The notes: a model not told the origin generated them from the letters alone. A stretch of 64,000 nt of DNA from Legionella rubrilucens (GCF_001468125.1 NZ_LNYT01000007.1:576650-640649); one strand, 5' to 3'. Shown: positions 49,686 through 59,074, counted from the stretch's first letter. Translations and numbers: made by a program.

Positions 49686-50456
49686 TCAGGCTAACCGCAT
49701 TTTTTTATGGTGTGTGGCGCTCGGTGCCTGTTCAGAAGGGGCTTTCTGCCAGAGGGAAATCTGCTGCAGATAATGCACTTTCCCTGGAAGGGGAACTTTT
49801 TTATCTTCAATGGCCTCTTGCAGGGAGAAATCACTGTAAATGTCCTTATGTTTCTCCAACACCTGATGTTTCGGAGTACAGCTTCCCTCTGGCGCTCCTT
49901 CCTTGGCTGAAGGAATCTTTGTAAAAGTGAATTTTTTTGTATAATCGATTGTATCTGAAAAGAAAGAATGATGGAGTTTAACCCTATAACCGTAGGCGAG
50001 CGCCTCCTTGTTTTTAACCGTGCCGTCAGGACGCTTACTGATATCAATAATGCGGGGCTCCCAGGCATCGACTTCCCACATGGACAGCATTCTCTCTTTG
50101 GCAAGGTAAATGCGGACTTCCAGGTAGACATGATCGGCTTTCACGGATTGAACCAGGCTGATTTTAGCCACCCCTCCCGCCTGCTCAATTCGCCACCCGA
50201 GTTCAACTATCAGGTGTTGAGCCAGTTCATGGCAATAACCGAGACCTGTGTGTTCAATAAGATCATGAATTTGAACTGGATCATCCGATGGAATCTCCCG
50301 CTTGCCCGGACGTAAGACGTCATCAACATAGTAATTTTTGTTTTCCTTATGAAATTTCAGGTAACCGCTCAATTGATTGCCTGGCGTTACTTTTTCCCGC
50401 GTAGCCGCAATCGCTTCGGCACATAATTCGACAAATTTTAATCGTGTTAAAGGCAT
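49686..50456 (-). CDS. unknown Cys-His-Asp protein, paralogue B
   Basis: 256 residues, tandem duplicate of paralogue A, 81 bp away. Cys75 (GLGYCHELAQHLI), His109 (DHVYLEV) and Asp130 (WEVDAWEPRI) line up exactly; the second Asp of A (DAWDP) is Glu here, leaving Asp130 as the likely third residue. The middle (40-60) and the C-terminal half diverge more than the core, consistent with functional divergence after duplication. The tail is again basic (HHKKMRLA). First gene in this minus-strand run; function unknown. Confidence 0.6.
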   Translation of the reverse strand: MPLTRLKFVELCAEAIAATREKVTPGNQLSGYLKFHKENKNYYVDDVLRPGKREIPSDDPVQIHDLIEHTGLGYCHELAQHLIVELGWRIEQAGGVAKISLVQSVKADHVYLEVRIYLAKERMLSMWEVDAWEPRIIDISKRPDGTVKNKEALAYGYRVKLHHSFFSDTIDYTKKFTFTKIPSAKEGAPEGSCTPKHQVLEKHKDIYSDFSLQEAIEDKKVPLPGKVHYLQQISLWQKAPSEQAPSATHHKKMRLA

Positions 50457-50590
50457 AAAATGGGTTCAAAAAATAACCTGGGTCGTCATTTTACCAAGTG
50501 AATATTATCGCTTTATTAAGAAACCCGCCGTATTTTGCGGCATGTAAAAGGGGAGTATACTGCTGTCCATTTCAAATTTCAGGACAGACT

Positions 50591-51595
50591 ATGCGCTTGG
50601 TAATCACGGGAGCCTCTGGATTTATCGGATTTCATCTGGCAAAACGCCGTTTGCAACAGGGCGATGTGGTGGTAGGCATCGATAATCTGAATGATTATTA
50701 CGATGTTCGCCTTAAACAGGCAAGACTTGAGCAATTGCAGGCCTTTGACAATTTTATTTTTTATGCCGACGATGTGGTGGATGCCGAGACCTTACAGAAA
50801 CGGTTTGCCGAACACCAGCCTCAACGCGTGATCCATCTGGCCGCCCAGGCTGGGGTGCGTTATTCCCTGACTAACCCAGGGCAGTATGTGCAATCCAATC
50901 TGGTGGGTTTTGCCAATATCCTCGAAGCGTGCCGTCATCATCACATTGAGCATTTAGTGTATGCTTCAACCAGCTCGGTGTATGGCGCCAACAGCTGCCA
51001 GCCTTATCATGAAGCCCATTCAACCAGCCACCCGTTAACCCTGTACGCCGCCAGCAAGAAAGCGAATGAATTGATGGCCCATTCGTATTCGCATCTTTTC
51101 CAATTACCGACAACGGGATTACGTTTTTTTACGGTGTATGGACCCTGGGGGCGGCCAGACATGGCTTTTTTCTCGTTTACCAAAAATATACTCGAAGGCA
51201 AGGCCATTCAAATTTTTAATCACGGCAGGATGCAACGGGATTTTACTTACATCGATGACATCGTTGCCGGTATCTCCGCAGCCATTGATAAACCCGCCGC
51301 GGCAAATCCCCACTGGAATAGCCATGCTCCTGATCCTGCCAGCAGCAATGCTCCTTTTAAAATTTACAACATTGGTTGCGGTAACCCGGTTAACCTGATG
51401 GATTACATTGAGGCCATTGAAGAAGCAACCGGAAAGCAGGCTCTGAAGGAATTTTTACCCATGCAAAACGGTGATGTCTTATCCACCCACGCCGATACAC
51501 AAGCCCTGGTTGGTGATCTGGGCTATCAACCTCAAATTGACTTCCGCGAGGGAGTGCGTCGTTTTGTTGAATGGTATCAATGGTTTTATCGTTAG
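50591..51595 (+). CDS. NAD-dependent sugar epimerase, UDP-glucuronate 4-epimerase-like
   Basis: 334 residues, extended SDR. Gly motif [29 protein letters not shown] (strongly associated with UDP-glucuronate 4-epimerases), ASTSSVYG and the catalytic [10 protein letters not shown] (Tyr-x-x-x-Lys). It would supply UDP-galacturonate for surface glycan. The frame starts at 50498, but ATG at 50591 follows AGGA and matches the family N-terminus. UDP-glucose 4-epimerase is the alternative. Confidence 0.85.
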   Translation: MRLVITGASGFIGFHLAKRRLQQGDVVVGIDNLNDYYDVRLKQARLEQLQAFDNFIFYADDVVDAETLQKRFAEHQPQRVIHLAAQAGVRYSLTNPGQYVQSNLVGFANILEACRHHHIEHLVYASTSSVYGANSCQPYHEAHSTSHPLTLYAASKKANELMAHSYSHLFQLPTTGLRFFTVYGPWGRPDMAFFSFTKNILEGKAIQIFNHGRMQRDFTYIDDIVAGISAAIDKPAAANPHWNSHAPDPASSNAPFKIYNIGCGNPVNLMDYIEAIEEATGKQALKEFLPMQNGDVLSTHADTQALVGDLGYQPQIDFREGVRRFVEWYQWFYR

Positions 51596-51972
51596 GCGGG
51601 AATTCAGGAGCAAGGCTCGGAATGGATCCCCCGCCTGCGCGGGGGATGACAGGGGGGAGCGGGGGATGACAGAGGGGGAGCGGGGGCTGGCGGAAAGACG
51701 AGGATGATGGAAGGCGAGGATGCGGAAGGAGGGTGGCTAAAGTAAAGCCGGATGACGTGTAAAAAATGTGTCTTTCCCGCGCAGGCGGGAAACCAGGAGC
51801 AAGGCTTCGGAATGGATCCCCCGCCTGCGCGGGGGATGACAGGGGGAGCGGGGGCTGGCGGAAAGACGAGGATGATGGAAGACGAGGATACGGAAGACGA
51901 GGATGACGGAAGACGAGGATGACGGAAGACGAGGATGACGGGAACCGGCAGTGGTAAACTGCCTGGATCGCG
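51596..51972. repeat. GC-rich repeat island without genes
   Basis: A 377-bp gap built of repeats. Two long direct copies (about 51606-51715 and 51796-51880) share CAAGGCT(T)CGGAATGGATC and the GGGGGCTGGCGGAAAG segment. Each contains a perfect hairpin ATCCCCCGC-ctgc-GCGGGGGAT (51626-51647 and 51816-51837). A reverse-type hairpin TTTCCCGC-gcag-GCGGGAAA lies at 51773-51792. At 51861-51940 a 15-17 bp unit GAAGACGAGGATGACG occurs five times in tandem. No ORF with a ribosome site is seen. Resembles REP-like intergenic elements that expanded locally. Confidence 0.8.
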
Positions 51973-52881
51973 TTATGCCAGTATTTCTTCGCGCAAACGT
52001 CCGATTAACTCATCCTTCTTGCGCCATTGCTCATTCAACCATTCTCTGAACGCTGTCTGGGTGTTTTCATCATAAGCCAGTTGCGTGGTGGTAAATTCGT
52101 CAGGAATCTGAATCGGCCGAATACAGACTTTAATCACCGGGGCCATGCGATGGCAGAGGAAGTCCCATAAAGAATAACGCGTGTCCGGGTAAATAATGGT
52201 CACGTCGAGTAAATTGTTAAATTTTTTACCCAGGGTACTCATCACAAAGCTGATGCCCCCCGCCTTGGGTTTTAACAGGTGATCATAGGGGGATTGCTGT
52301 TTGACCTGCTTTTGGTGGGTAAAGCGCGTGCCTTCCACGAAATTGATGATGGTGGCTGGCGTGTGTTTGAAAATTTCAATCGCTTTGCGGGTCGCCTCAA
52401 GATCCTTGCCTTTTTTATGCGGTTTTTTGGCGAGGTACTCTTTGGAATAACGCTTCATAAATGGGCAACCCATGGCCCACCAGGAAAAACCCAGCAGTGG
52501 AATCCATTTCAGCGAATCCTTGATGAAAAATTTAAGCATCGGGATTTTACGGTTAAAAACACACTGCAGCACCACAATGTCCAGCCAGCTTTGGTGATTG
52601 GCGACCAGTAAATACCAATCTCTGCGTTTAAGGTTTTCAAGTCCTGATACCTGCCAGTCAATGTGTTGGGTGACATTGATGTAGGCTTTGTTCACGTCCG
52701 CCCAGCAAAAGGCGATGCCGTCGATGACCTTCGTGCAGAATACCTTAAGACGAATGTTAGGAATAAGCTTCAATAATCCCATAAACAGCATGGGAATAAA
52801 GAAAAAGAAGGTGGACAGGGTGAGCACAGCAATGGCCAGCACACCGTACAATTGTCCTCCTGAGGTTTTAGTTTGATTCAT
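51973..52881 (-). CDS. 1-acyl-glycerol-phosphate acyltransferase family protein (PlsC-like)
   Basis: About 302 residues with one or two N-terminal membrane helices and the PlsC motifs NHQSWLDIV (H-x4-D) and FVEGTRF (motif III). It probably acylates a lysophospholipid in the inner membrane; the exact acyl acceptor is not clear. This long subfamily resembles E. coli YihG. ATG at 52881 follows GGA at 7 nt; the TTG 12 nt upstream is rejected. It starts 13 bp after the PLP enzyme stop. Confidence 0.85.
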   Translation of the reverse strand: MNQTKTSGGQLYGVLAIAVLTLSTFFFFIPMLFMGLLKLIPNIRLKVFCTKVIDGIAFCWADVNKAYINVTQHIDWQVSGLENLKRRDWYLLVANHQSWLDIVVLQCVFNRKIPMLKFFIKDSLKWIPLLGFSWWAMGCPFMKRYSKEYLAKKPHKKGKDLEATRKAIEIFKHTPATIINFVEGTRFTHQKQVKQQSPYDHLLKPKAGGISFVMSTLGKKFNNLLDVTIIYPDTRYSLWDFLCHRMAPVIKVCIRPIQIPDEFTTTQLAYDENTQTAFREWLNEQWRKKDELIGRLREEILA

Positions 52882-52893
52882 AATGGATTCCAA

Positions 52894-54045
52894 TTAGTTA
52901 AGGGCCTGATGCAAATCGGCAATCAAGTCTTCAATGTGCTCAATGCCGACCGAAAGACGGATAAAACCATCCACAATGCCGAGCTTGCGCCGGGTTTCTG
53001 CAGGAATCGAGGCATGCGTCATGATGGCTGGATGCTCAATCAAGCTTTCCACACCGCCCAGGCTCTCGGCCAGAGTAAAGAGTTCGCAGCGGGATAAAAA
53101 GCGGGTTGCTGTGTTAATATCCCCTTTAACCACCATGGAAATCATACCGCCAAAATGCTGCATTTGCTGTTTAGCCAAAGCCTGTTGAGGATGAGTGGAA
53201 AGACCGGGATAAATGACGTTGTCGATTTTGGGATGCTTTTGTAACCATTCTGCCAGAGCCATGGCATTATCGCAATGCCGCTGCATGCGCAAAGAGAGGG
53301 TTTTCAGGCTGCGCAGGACTAAAAAACTGTCAAAGGGGCCGGCAATGCCGCCGCAGGAATTATGCAGGAAGGCCATTTTTTCAGCGATTTCCGCATTATC
53401 CCCGACCACGACCACGCCGCTGACCACATCGGAATGACCGTTTAAATACTTGGTTGCGGAATGCAGAACGAGGTCAAAACCCAACTCCAGCGGCCTTTGG
53501 ATCCAGGGGGTAGCAAAGGTATTATCCACCACCGCAATCAGCCTGTGACGTTTGGCAATGGCGGCAATGGCTCGTAAATCAGCGAGTTTCAACATGGGAT
53601 TGGAAGGGGTTTCCACCCAGATCATGCGGGTTTCTGGACGAATGGCGGCCTCGATCGTTGCCGGATCCGTCATGTCCACAAAGCTGAAAGACAAGCCTGA
53701 GGTTCTGGTTTTGACCTTATCAAAGAGGCGAAACGTGCCGCCATAGAGATCGTCCATGGCAATGACATGATCGCCGTTGTCCAGCAGGTCAATGACCGTA
53801 TTGATGGCGGCCATACCGGAAGCGAAGGCAAAACCGCGTTGTCCTGACTCCAGGCTGGCAATGCAGGCTTCGTAGGCGGCGCGGGTCGGGTTATGCGTGC
53901 GTGAGTATTCATAGCCCTGATGAACGCCAGGGGCCGATTGACGGTAGGTGGAGGTGGCATAAATGGGCGTCATGACCGCACCGGTCGCGGGGTCAGGCTG
54001 TTGTCCGGCGTGGATGGCCCGGGTATCAAAATGTGTCTTATCCAT
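52894..54045 (-). CDS. cystathionine gamma-synthase/gamma-lyase family PLP enzyme
   Basis: About 383 residues, Cys/Met metabolism PLP family. Segments: TRAIHAGQQPDPATGAV, PIYATSTY, YEYSRTHNPTR, ASGMAAI, and the PLP Lys in HSATKYLNGHSDV. Members act as cystathionine gamma-synthase, gamma-lyase or beta-lyase; sequence alone does not settle which. ATG at 54045 follows AAGGA at 8 nt. Likely co-transcribed with the acyltransferase downstream, with no obvious functional link. Confidence 0.9.
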   Translation of the reverse strand: MDKTHFDTRAIHAGQQPDPATGAVMTPIYATSTYRQSAPGVHQGYEYSRTHNPTRAAYEACIASLESGQRGFAFASGMAAINTVIDLLDNGDHVIAMDDLYGGTFRLFDKVKTRTSGLSFSFVDMTDPATIEAAIRPETRMIWVETPSNPMLKLADLRAIAAIAKRHRLIAVVDNTFATPWIQRPLELGFDLVLHSATKYLNGHSDVVSGVVVVGDNAEIAEKMAFLHNSCGGIAGPFDSFLVLRSLKTLSLRMQRHCDNAMALAEWLQKHPKIDNVIYPGLSTHPQQALAKQQMQHFGGMISMVVKGDINTATRFLSRCELFTLAESLGGVESLIEHPAIMTHASIPAETRRKLGIVDGFIRLSVGIEHIEDLIADLHQALN

Positions 54046-54198
54046 GATCAAATTCCTTCTTTGGGGCTCTTCCAGCAAAAGTCAGGAAGGCGTTATATAC
54101 TATAGGTAGCGCGTAATGGCATTTAAATTAATCAATTGATTAAAGTTATGCCATTATTAGCCGCTAATGAGGATGTGCGATATTCTAGTGAGGGATCC

Positions 54199-56508
54199 AT
54201 GGGTAGGCAAGAAATAGACTACGAAAAAGTTGCCTCAGCAGCGGAAATTTTAAAACAACGGGGTGAAGAACCTTCTTTAACCAGTGTCTGTGAAGAGTTG
54301 GCCATTTTGTCCTTAACTCCGCAGTTGTCTGCCTATTTGGAAAAATGGTACCACACGCAGCCCGAATTCCAGCGCTCCATCAATGTCCCTTTATCCGATA
54401 ATATTCAAATCGAAGCGAGCGATGTGCTCGAAAAGAATGTTGAACTTGAAAAATCCCTTTCGTTATTACGCGCGACCCTTGAATCTACTGCAGACGGCAT
54501 CATGATGGTCAATGGCAAGGGCCAGGTGGTCGACTGGAACCAGAAGTTTGTCGAAATGTGGCGTATTCCCTCTCACATGCTGGAATCCGGCACGGAAAGC
54601 ATCGGCTTTGAGTACATTCTTGAGCAATTGAGCAATCCTGCCGCCGTCATTGCCGATGTGCAATATTTGTATGAAAATCCCGAGTGGCAGGGGGAGTTGC
54701 CGGTTTTGCATTTTAAAGACGGCCGTATTTTTGAACGGTACACCCAACCGCAGCGCGTCGGCAACGAAATTGTCGGCCGGGTATACAGTTTCCGGGACGT
54801 GACTCAAAAGCGCATGTCCGATGATCAGTTGCGCATTCGCGAACGCGCCATTGAAGCCAGTACCCACGGCGTGGCCATTATCGACATTACCAAAGCCAAT
54901 CAGCCGATTATTTACGTCAACAAGGCATTCGAGCGTATTACCGCCCACACGGAAAGCCAAACCATCGGCCAAAACCTGGCTCAGTTATTAGGCACTAAAA
55001 CCGATCACGTGAATCAGAAACGCATTGCACTTGCCATTCGCGAGTTGCGCGAAGAAACGGTGGAACTGGAAAGTTACCGCCGCAACGGTGAACTGTTCTG
55101 GTGCGAATTAAGTGTCGCCCCGGTCAGTGATTCGTTTGGGAAAGTGAAACATTTCGTCTGCATTATCAATGACATCACCCAACGCCGGGAAATGGAAAAA
55201 CAACTGGTCAGGCAGGCAACACATGACTCTTTAACGGAACTGCCTAACCGTGTCCTGCTCATGGACCGGGTGGAACAGGCTATTTTGCAGGCGAAAAAGA
55301 AAGGGTCCATTCTCGCCTTCCTGTTTTTGGATCTGGACCGCTTTAAAATGACCAATGATACCTTGGGTCACAGCATCGGGGATAAGTTACTGCAAGCGGT
55401 TTCCAACCGTCTGCTCATCGCCACCAATGATTTTGATACTGTCGCCCGTTTAGGAGGCGATGAATTCGTCATTCTGCTGCAGGACATCAGCAATGAAAAG
55501 CAGGCCCAGCAAATGGCGCAGGAATTGTTGCACATGATTGAAAAACCCTTTCAGGTGGATCAGCACAGTTTAAAAATTACCGGCAGCATTGGCATCAGTT
55601 ACTATCCAAAAGACGGGCTTGACTATGAGTCGTTAATGAAAAACGCCGACTTGTCCATGTATCACGCCAAAGACAGCGGCCGCAACAATTACCGTGTGTT
55701 TGAACCGGAAATGAACCGCCGCGTCATCAACCACATGCAGCTGGATAATGCCTTGCGGGATGCGCTCAAGCGCAACGAATTCTATCTGGTTTATCAACCG
55801 CTTGTTGATTTAAGGATCGATAAGGTGGTTGGTGTTGAGGCGTTAATTCGTTGGGAAAGTCATTTGTTAGGAAGTGTGTCGCCAATTGATTTTATCGGCA
55901 TGGCTGAAGAAAACGGCATGATTATCGATATCGGCCGCTGGGTGTTGGAAGAGGCTTGCACACAGGCTGTTCAATGGCACAAGGAAGGCTATGACGATTT
56001 AAGTGTCGCTGTGAATATTTCCGGACGCCAGTTCCGTCAAAGTTCTCTGCCCGAGGTGATTACCGAAGTATTGCAAAAAACCGGGCTTAAACCCCGCAAC
56101 CTTGAGCTTGAATTGACGGAAAGCCTGCTGGTCGATGACATTGAAAGGGCGGTGCAAACGATGTATCGGCTGAAAGACATGGGTATTAAACTGGTTATTG
56201 ATGATTTTGGCACCGGTTATTCCAGTCTTTCTTATCTGAAACAATTCCCTGTTGATAAATTAAAAATCGATCGATCCTTTATCAGCGAACTGGTCAATGT
56301 TGAAAACGATGCGGCGATTGCCAGAGCCATTATCAATCTTGGCCACAGCTTAAACCTTGAAGTGCTGGCTGAAGGCGTGGAAACGGAATTGCAGAAGAAA
56401 TTCATTGTCGAACACGGTTGCGATTACGCCCAGGGTTATTATTTCAAGCCACCTCATAAAGCGTCTTCCATTAAAGAGTACATTGCTCAGTATTTTAAAA
56501 AATCATAA
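54199..56508 (+). CDS. KfrA_N-like, PAS-PAS-GGDEF-EAL c-di-GMP protein
   Basis: 769 residues, no membrane segment. Residues 1-60 (IDYEKVASAAEILKQRGEEPS...LEKWYHTQP) look like the N-terminal DNA-binding domain of KfrA-type proteins. Two PAS domains follow (about 87-200 and 210-330), then GGDEF (ARLGGDEFVILL, near 418) and EAL (GVEALIRWE, near 547; [20 protein letters not shown]). Both signatures are intact; the RxxD inhibitory site is absent (Asn at -9). So both synthesis and hydrolysis of c-di-GMP are possible, set by a cytoplasmic PAS signal. ATG 54199 follows GAGG at 5 nt and starts right before the domain; upstream TTG 54136 and ATG 54148 are less likely. Confidence 0.88.
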   Translation: MGRQEIDYEKVASAAEILKQRGEEPSLTSVCEELAILSLTPQLSAYLEKWYHTQPEFQRSINVPLSDNIQIEASDVLEKNVELEKSLSLLRATLESTADGIMMVNGKGQVVDWNQKFVEMWRIPSHMLESGTESIGFEYILEQLSNPAAVIADVQYLYENPEWQGELPVLHFKDGRIFERYTQPQRVGNEIVGRVYSFRDVTQKRMSDDQLRIRERAIEASTHGVAIIDITKANQPIIYVNKAFERITAHTESQTIGQNLAQLLGTKTDHVNQKRIALAIRELREETVELESYRRNGELFWCELSVAPVSDSFGKVKHFVCIINDITQRREMEKQLVRQATHDSLTELPNRVLLMDRVEQAILQAKKKGSILAFLFLDLDRFKMTNDTLGHSIGDKLLQAVSNRLLIATNDFDTVARLGGDEFVILLQDISNEKQAQQMAQELLHMIEKPFQVDQHSLKITGSIGISYYPKDGLDYESLMKNADLSMYHAKDSGRNNYRVFEPEMNRRVINHMQLDNALRDALKRNEFYLVYQPLVDLRIDKVVGVEALIRWESHLLGSVSPIDFIGMAEENGMIIDIGRWVLEEACTQAVQWHKEGYDDLSVAVNISGRQFRQSSLPEVITEVLQKTGLKPRNLELELTESLLVDDIERAVQTMYRLKDMGIKLVIDDFGTGYSSLSYLKQFPVDKLKIDRSFISELVNVENDAAIARAIINLGHSLNLEVLAEGVETELQKKFIVEHGCDYAQGYYFKPPHKASSIKEYIAQYFKKS

Positions 56509-56736
56509 ACATCCCTTCTTCAAGCCCGTTTTTTGCAGGCCTTAAGCCGTCTTCGGCACGAATTTTGCTGGATTACTTTTGAAAAAGCCAAGCGGAAAAA
56601 GGCTTCATTATTCAATCACGCTGTAAGGAGTATGTGATGCAATAGGCATTATCTGAAAACAGGTAGGCATTCTGCGGCAAGGCAGAAAAGGCAGTAAAAG
56701 GATTGACTCAAGCTGTAACCTGTATGGAGGCGGTTT
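56509..56736. other. intergenic region upstream of kmo
   Basis: No gene in these 228 bp. Contains a hairpin TTCTGC-ggcaag-GCAGAA (56670-56687) and an ideal Shine-Dalgarno AAGGAG (56625-56630) placed 6 nt before ATG CAA TAG (56637-56645), a two-codon ORF. This may be a remnant of a lost gene or a minimal regulatory ORF. Confidence 0.4.
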
Positions 56737-58092
56737 ATGAGAAATCTGACCATTATTGGTTCAGGCCTGGCTGGCACGTTATTGGCTCTTTACATGGCCA
56801 GACGGGGCTACAAGGTCGATATCTATGAGTCGAGACCTGATCTGCGCCTTAAGACGCAGGATCGAGGCCGCTCCATTAACCTCGCGCTGTCCTGCCGGGG
56901 CCTTACGGGCCTGGCCGGGGTTGGTTTGAGCGATAAGACTAAAACCATCCTGGTGCCCATGCGGGCCCGGGCCATTCACGAGGAACAGGGTGCCATCAAA
57001 TACCAGGCGTTTGGCCGCCATGCCGATGAATACATTAATGCGGTGCAACGCAGTGATTTAAATGCGTTGCTGCTGGATACGGCAGACAGCCTGCCCACGA
57101 TCACCATTTACTTTGATATGAAGCTGTTAAACGTGGATGTGCGGCAGAAATTGCTGCATTTTGAAGACAAGGCAGGGCAACGGTCGACGGTGGCCTATGA
57201 GCGATTAATTGGTGCCGACGGCGCGGGTTCTCAGGTGCGGGAAAGCCTGATGCGCGAAGGGCTGGTAACCTCCAGCCGTACTTACCTGCCGCACGGTTAT
57301 AAAGAGCTGTCCATCAGCAGCGGGCATCCTGAACAACTGGTGCGTGAGCACCTGCATTTATGGCCGCGGGATTCGTTTCTGCTGTTGGGTAACCCCAATA
57401 CGGACCATTCCATCACCGGCTCCCTGTTTATGCCGCATGAAGGGGTTAACAGCTTTGCCGAGCTTGATAATGAAGTCAAAATCACCCGTTTCTTTAAACA
57501 GGCTTTTCCGGATGCTGTCGATGCCATGCCTGACCTGGTGGGGGAGTTTTTGCATAATCCCACCGGTCATATGAGTACCATTAAAACATCGCCCTGGTAT
57601 TACCGGGACGAGTGCCTGCTCATTGGCGACGCAGCCCATGGCATCGTGCCTTTTTTTGGTCAAGGAATGAATAGCGCTTTTGAAGATTGCCGTATTCTCA
57701 ACGCATTGCTTGATCAATACCATGACGACTGGCAGACAGTCATGCCCGCTTTTTATAACTCCCGCAAAGTCAATACCGAGGCGGTGGCTAAAATGTCCAT
57801 GGACAATTATCACGAAATTCAGATTGATATACGGGATGCGAGATTTAATTTAAAAAAACAACTGGAACAGGAGTTGATGCATCGATACCCCAATCGTTAT
57901 GTATCCAAGCATGTCCTGGTCATGTTCACCAACACGCCATACTCCGAGGCTATGGCGCTGGGTGACATCCAGGGCGAACTACTTAACGTCATTTGTGATG
58001 AAGCGAGGTGCGTGGAAGAAATAAATTGGAAGCGAGTAGATGTATTAATGGACGAATACGACAAAAAATTGGCGAATTTGGCCCTGCAATAA
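56737..58092 (+). CDS. kmo: kynurenine 3-monooxygenase
   Basis: 451 residues, FAD-dependent class A monooxygenase. FAD motif IIGSGLAGTLLALYMARRG, the KMO-specific GRSINLALSCRG, ADGAGSQVRESLM, and GDAAHGIVPFFGQGMNSAFED. It hydroxylates L-kynurenine with NADPH and oxygen. The C-terminus lacks the long membrane anchor of eukaryotic KMO. Kynurenine-forming dioxygenase and kynureninase genes are not in the window, so a full catabolic route is not shown. Ribosome site GGAGG is unusually far or overlapping (ATGGAGGCGGTTT upstream). Ends in an intrinsic terminator. Confidence 0.9.
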   Translation: MRNLTIIGSGLAGTLLALYMARRGYKVDIYESRPDLRLKTQDRGRSINLALSCRGLTGLAGVGLSDKTKTILVPMRARAIHEEQGAIKYQAFGRHADEYINAVQRSDLNALLLDTADSLPTITIYFDMKLLNVDVRQKLLHFEDKAGQRSTVAYERLIGADGAGSQVRESLMREGLVTSSRTYLPHGYKELSISSGHPEQLVREHLHLWPRDSFLLLGNPNTDHSITGSLFMPHEGVNSFAELDNEVKITRFFKQAFPDAVDAMPDLVGEFLHNPTGHMSTIKTSPWYYRDECLLIGDAAHGIVPFFGQGMNSAFEDCRILNALLDQYHDDWQTVMPAFYNSRKVNTEAVAKMSMDNYHEIQIDIRDARFNLKKQLEQELMHRYPNRYVSKHVLVMFTNTPYSEAMALGDIQGELLNVICDEARCVEEINWKRVDVLMDEYDKKLANLALQ

Positions 58093-58098
58093 AAAAAT

Positions 58099-58121
58099 CC
58101 CTTAGAATGAAGGGGCTTTTT
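58099..58121 (+). terminator. kmo intrinsic terminator
   Basis: CCCTT-agaatg-AAGGG followed by GCTTTTT, 6 bp after the kmo stop; AAAAAAA precedes it, so it may also work on the other strand. Confidence 0.75.
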
Positions 58122-58122
58122 G

Positions 58123-58167
58123 GTCAATTTTTTGTCAAAAACCGGGTTTCAGGGACAATTTTTTGTC
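58123..58167 (+). promoter_or_regulatory. paired palindromic upstream activator-type sites
   Basis: GTCAATTTTTTGTC (58123-58136) and GACAATTTTTTGTC (58154-58167). The two share CAATTTTTTGTC and start exactly 31 bp apart, three helical turns. The second is a perfect GACAA/TTGTC palindrome, the first differs by one base. They sit about 95-140 bp upstream of a sigma-54 promoter, where enhancer-binding proteins normally bind. Confidence 0.65.
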
Positions 58168-58259
58168 GCTTCCTGAGGGTTGACCGTGGAAAGGAGAAAA
58201 CAAGACCACGGTAGAACGGGCTTTTTAAGACGGTGGACTTCCTTTTTTTGTGCAAAAAG

Positions 58260-58276
58260 TTGGCACGCGGGCTGCA
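58260..58276 (+). promoter_or_regulatory. sigma-54 (RpoN) promoter
   Basis: TTGGCACGCGGGCTGCA. The invariant GG (-24) and GC (-12) are separated by exactly 10 nt and the -24 element TTGGCACG is a full consensus match. The start of transcription would be near 58287, leaving about 32 nt before the ATG at 58319. Confidence 0.75.
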
Positions 58277-58318
58277 AAAGATAATTTGTCCAACCCATTT
58301 TGTGCCTCGGAGGCCGCT

Positions 58319-59074
58319 ATGAAAACGATTCAACTCTATATCGACTCTAAACAACAAGAGTTTATGAACCACCCATTTTTTGAAGTATTGGAGCAGTTAA
58401 AAAGTCTTGAAGAAATCAGCTATTTTGTTCCAGAACTCACTTTTTGGGCCATGACATTCCAGGATATTTTACGTCTTAATGAAGAGAGAGTGACTGATCC
58501 CTACCTTAAAAAAGTAGCCCGTCACCATCGACTGGAAGATGCCGGACATGAAAAATGGTTCCTGCATGATAAAAAGTACATGAGTGCTGTCAGTCATGAC
58601 AAGTGCTGCTCTCACGACGACGTAGCCTGGCTTTACAGTAAGGAGACTCAATTAACCCGTGACGCCGCTTATTCCATCATGTCTGAAATTTATAAAACAG
58701 ACGATGAAATACTAAACATAGCCTTGTTGCTGACTCTGGAATCTTCAGGCCATGTGTTCTTTGAAAAGGTGGTTAAGCAAGTCAAAAAGACAGGTGAAGA
58801 CAAAAATCTGAAGTACTTCTCCAGCTCACATCTGGAAGTGGAAATGGCGCATGCTCTCTTTGAAGAAGAGATGGAACGCAAGCTCTTTGAGCGACCTGTC
58901 TCCGTGCATACCCGCCGTGAAGCCTTAAAGATGATTGATCGATGCTACGACGCCTTCAACAAGATGTTTGATGGATTGATAATTGCATGCCAACAACGTT
59001 TGGAACTGGCAAAAGAAAGGAATCAACAACATGCAGCAAACGCAGTGGAATTCGTCTCAGATCAAGCAGTGTAA
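58319..59074 (+). CDS. heme-oxygenase-like (HDO/TENA-type) helical protein
   Basis: 251 residues, nearly all helical. Candidate metal ligands: PELTFWAMTFQ, HHRLEDAGHEKWFLHD, LTLESSGHVFFE and HLEVEMAHALFEEEM, the Glu/His pattern of heme-oxygenase-like diiron oxidases and related Tena/CADD folds. So it may be an iron-dependent oxidase or a structural relative. ATG at 58319 follows GGAGG at 6-7 nt; the longer frame from 58250 would begin before the sigma-54 start. It overlaps the next gene, a flavin oxidase, by 44 nt, so they work as one operon. Substrate unknown. Confidence 0.65.
   Translation: MKTIQLYIDSKQQEFMNHPFFEVLEQLKSLEEISYFVPELTFWAMTFQDILRLNEERVTDPYLKKVARHHRLEDAGHEKWFLHDKKYMSAVSHDKCCSHDDVAWLYSKETQLTRDAAYSIMSEIYKTDDEILNIALLLTLESSGHVFFEKVVKQVKKTGEDKNLKYFSSSHLEVEMAHALFEEEMERKLFERPVSVHTRREALKMIDRCYDAFNKMFDGLIIACQQRLELAKERNQQHAANAVEFVSDQAV

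Noticed and set aside
51861..51940. CRISPR-like array
   Set aside because: The 15-17 bp units are directly adjacent without unique spacers, and no cas gene is present.
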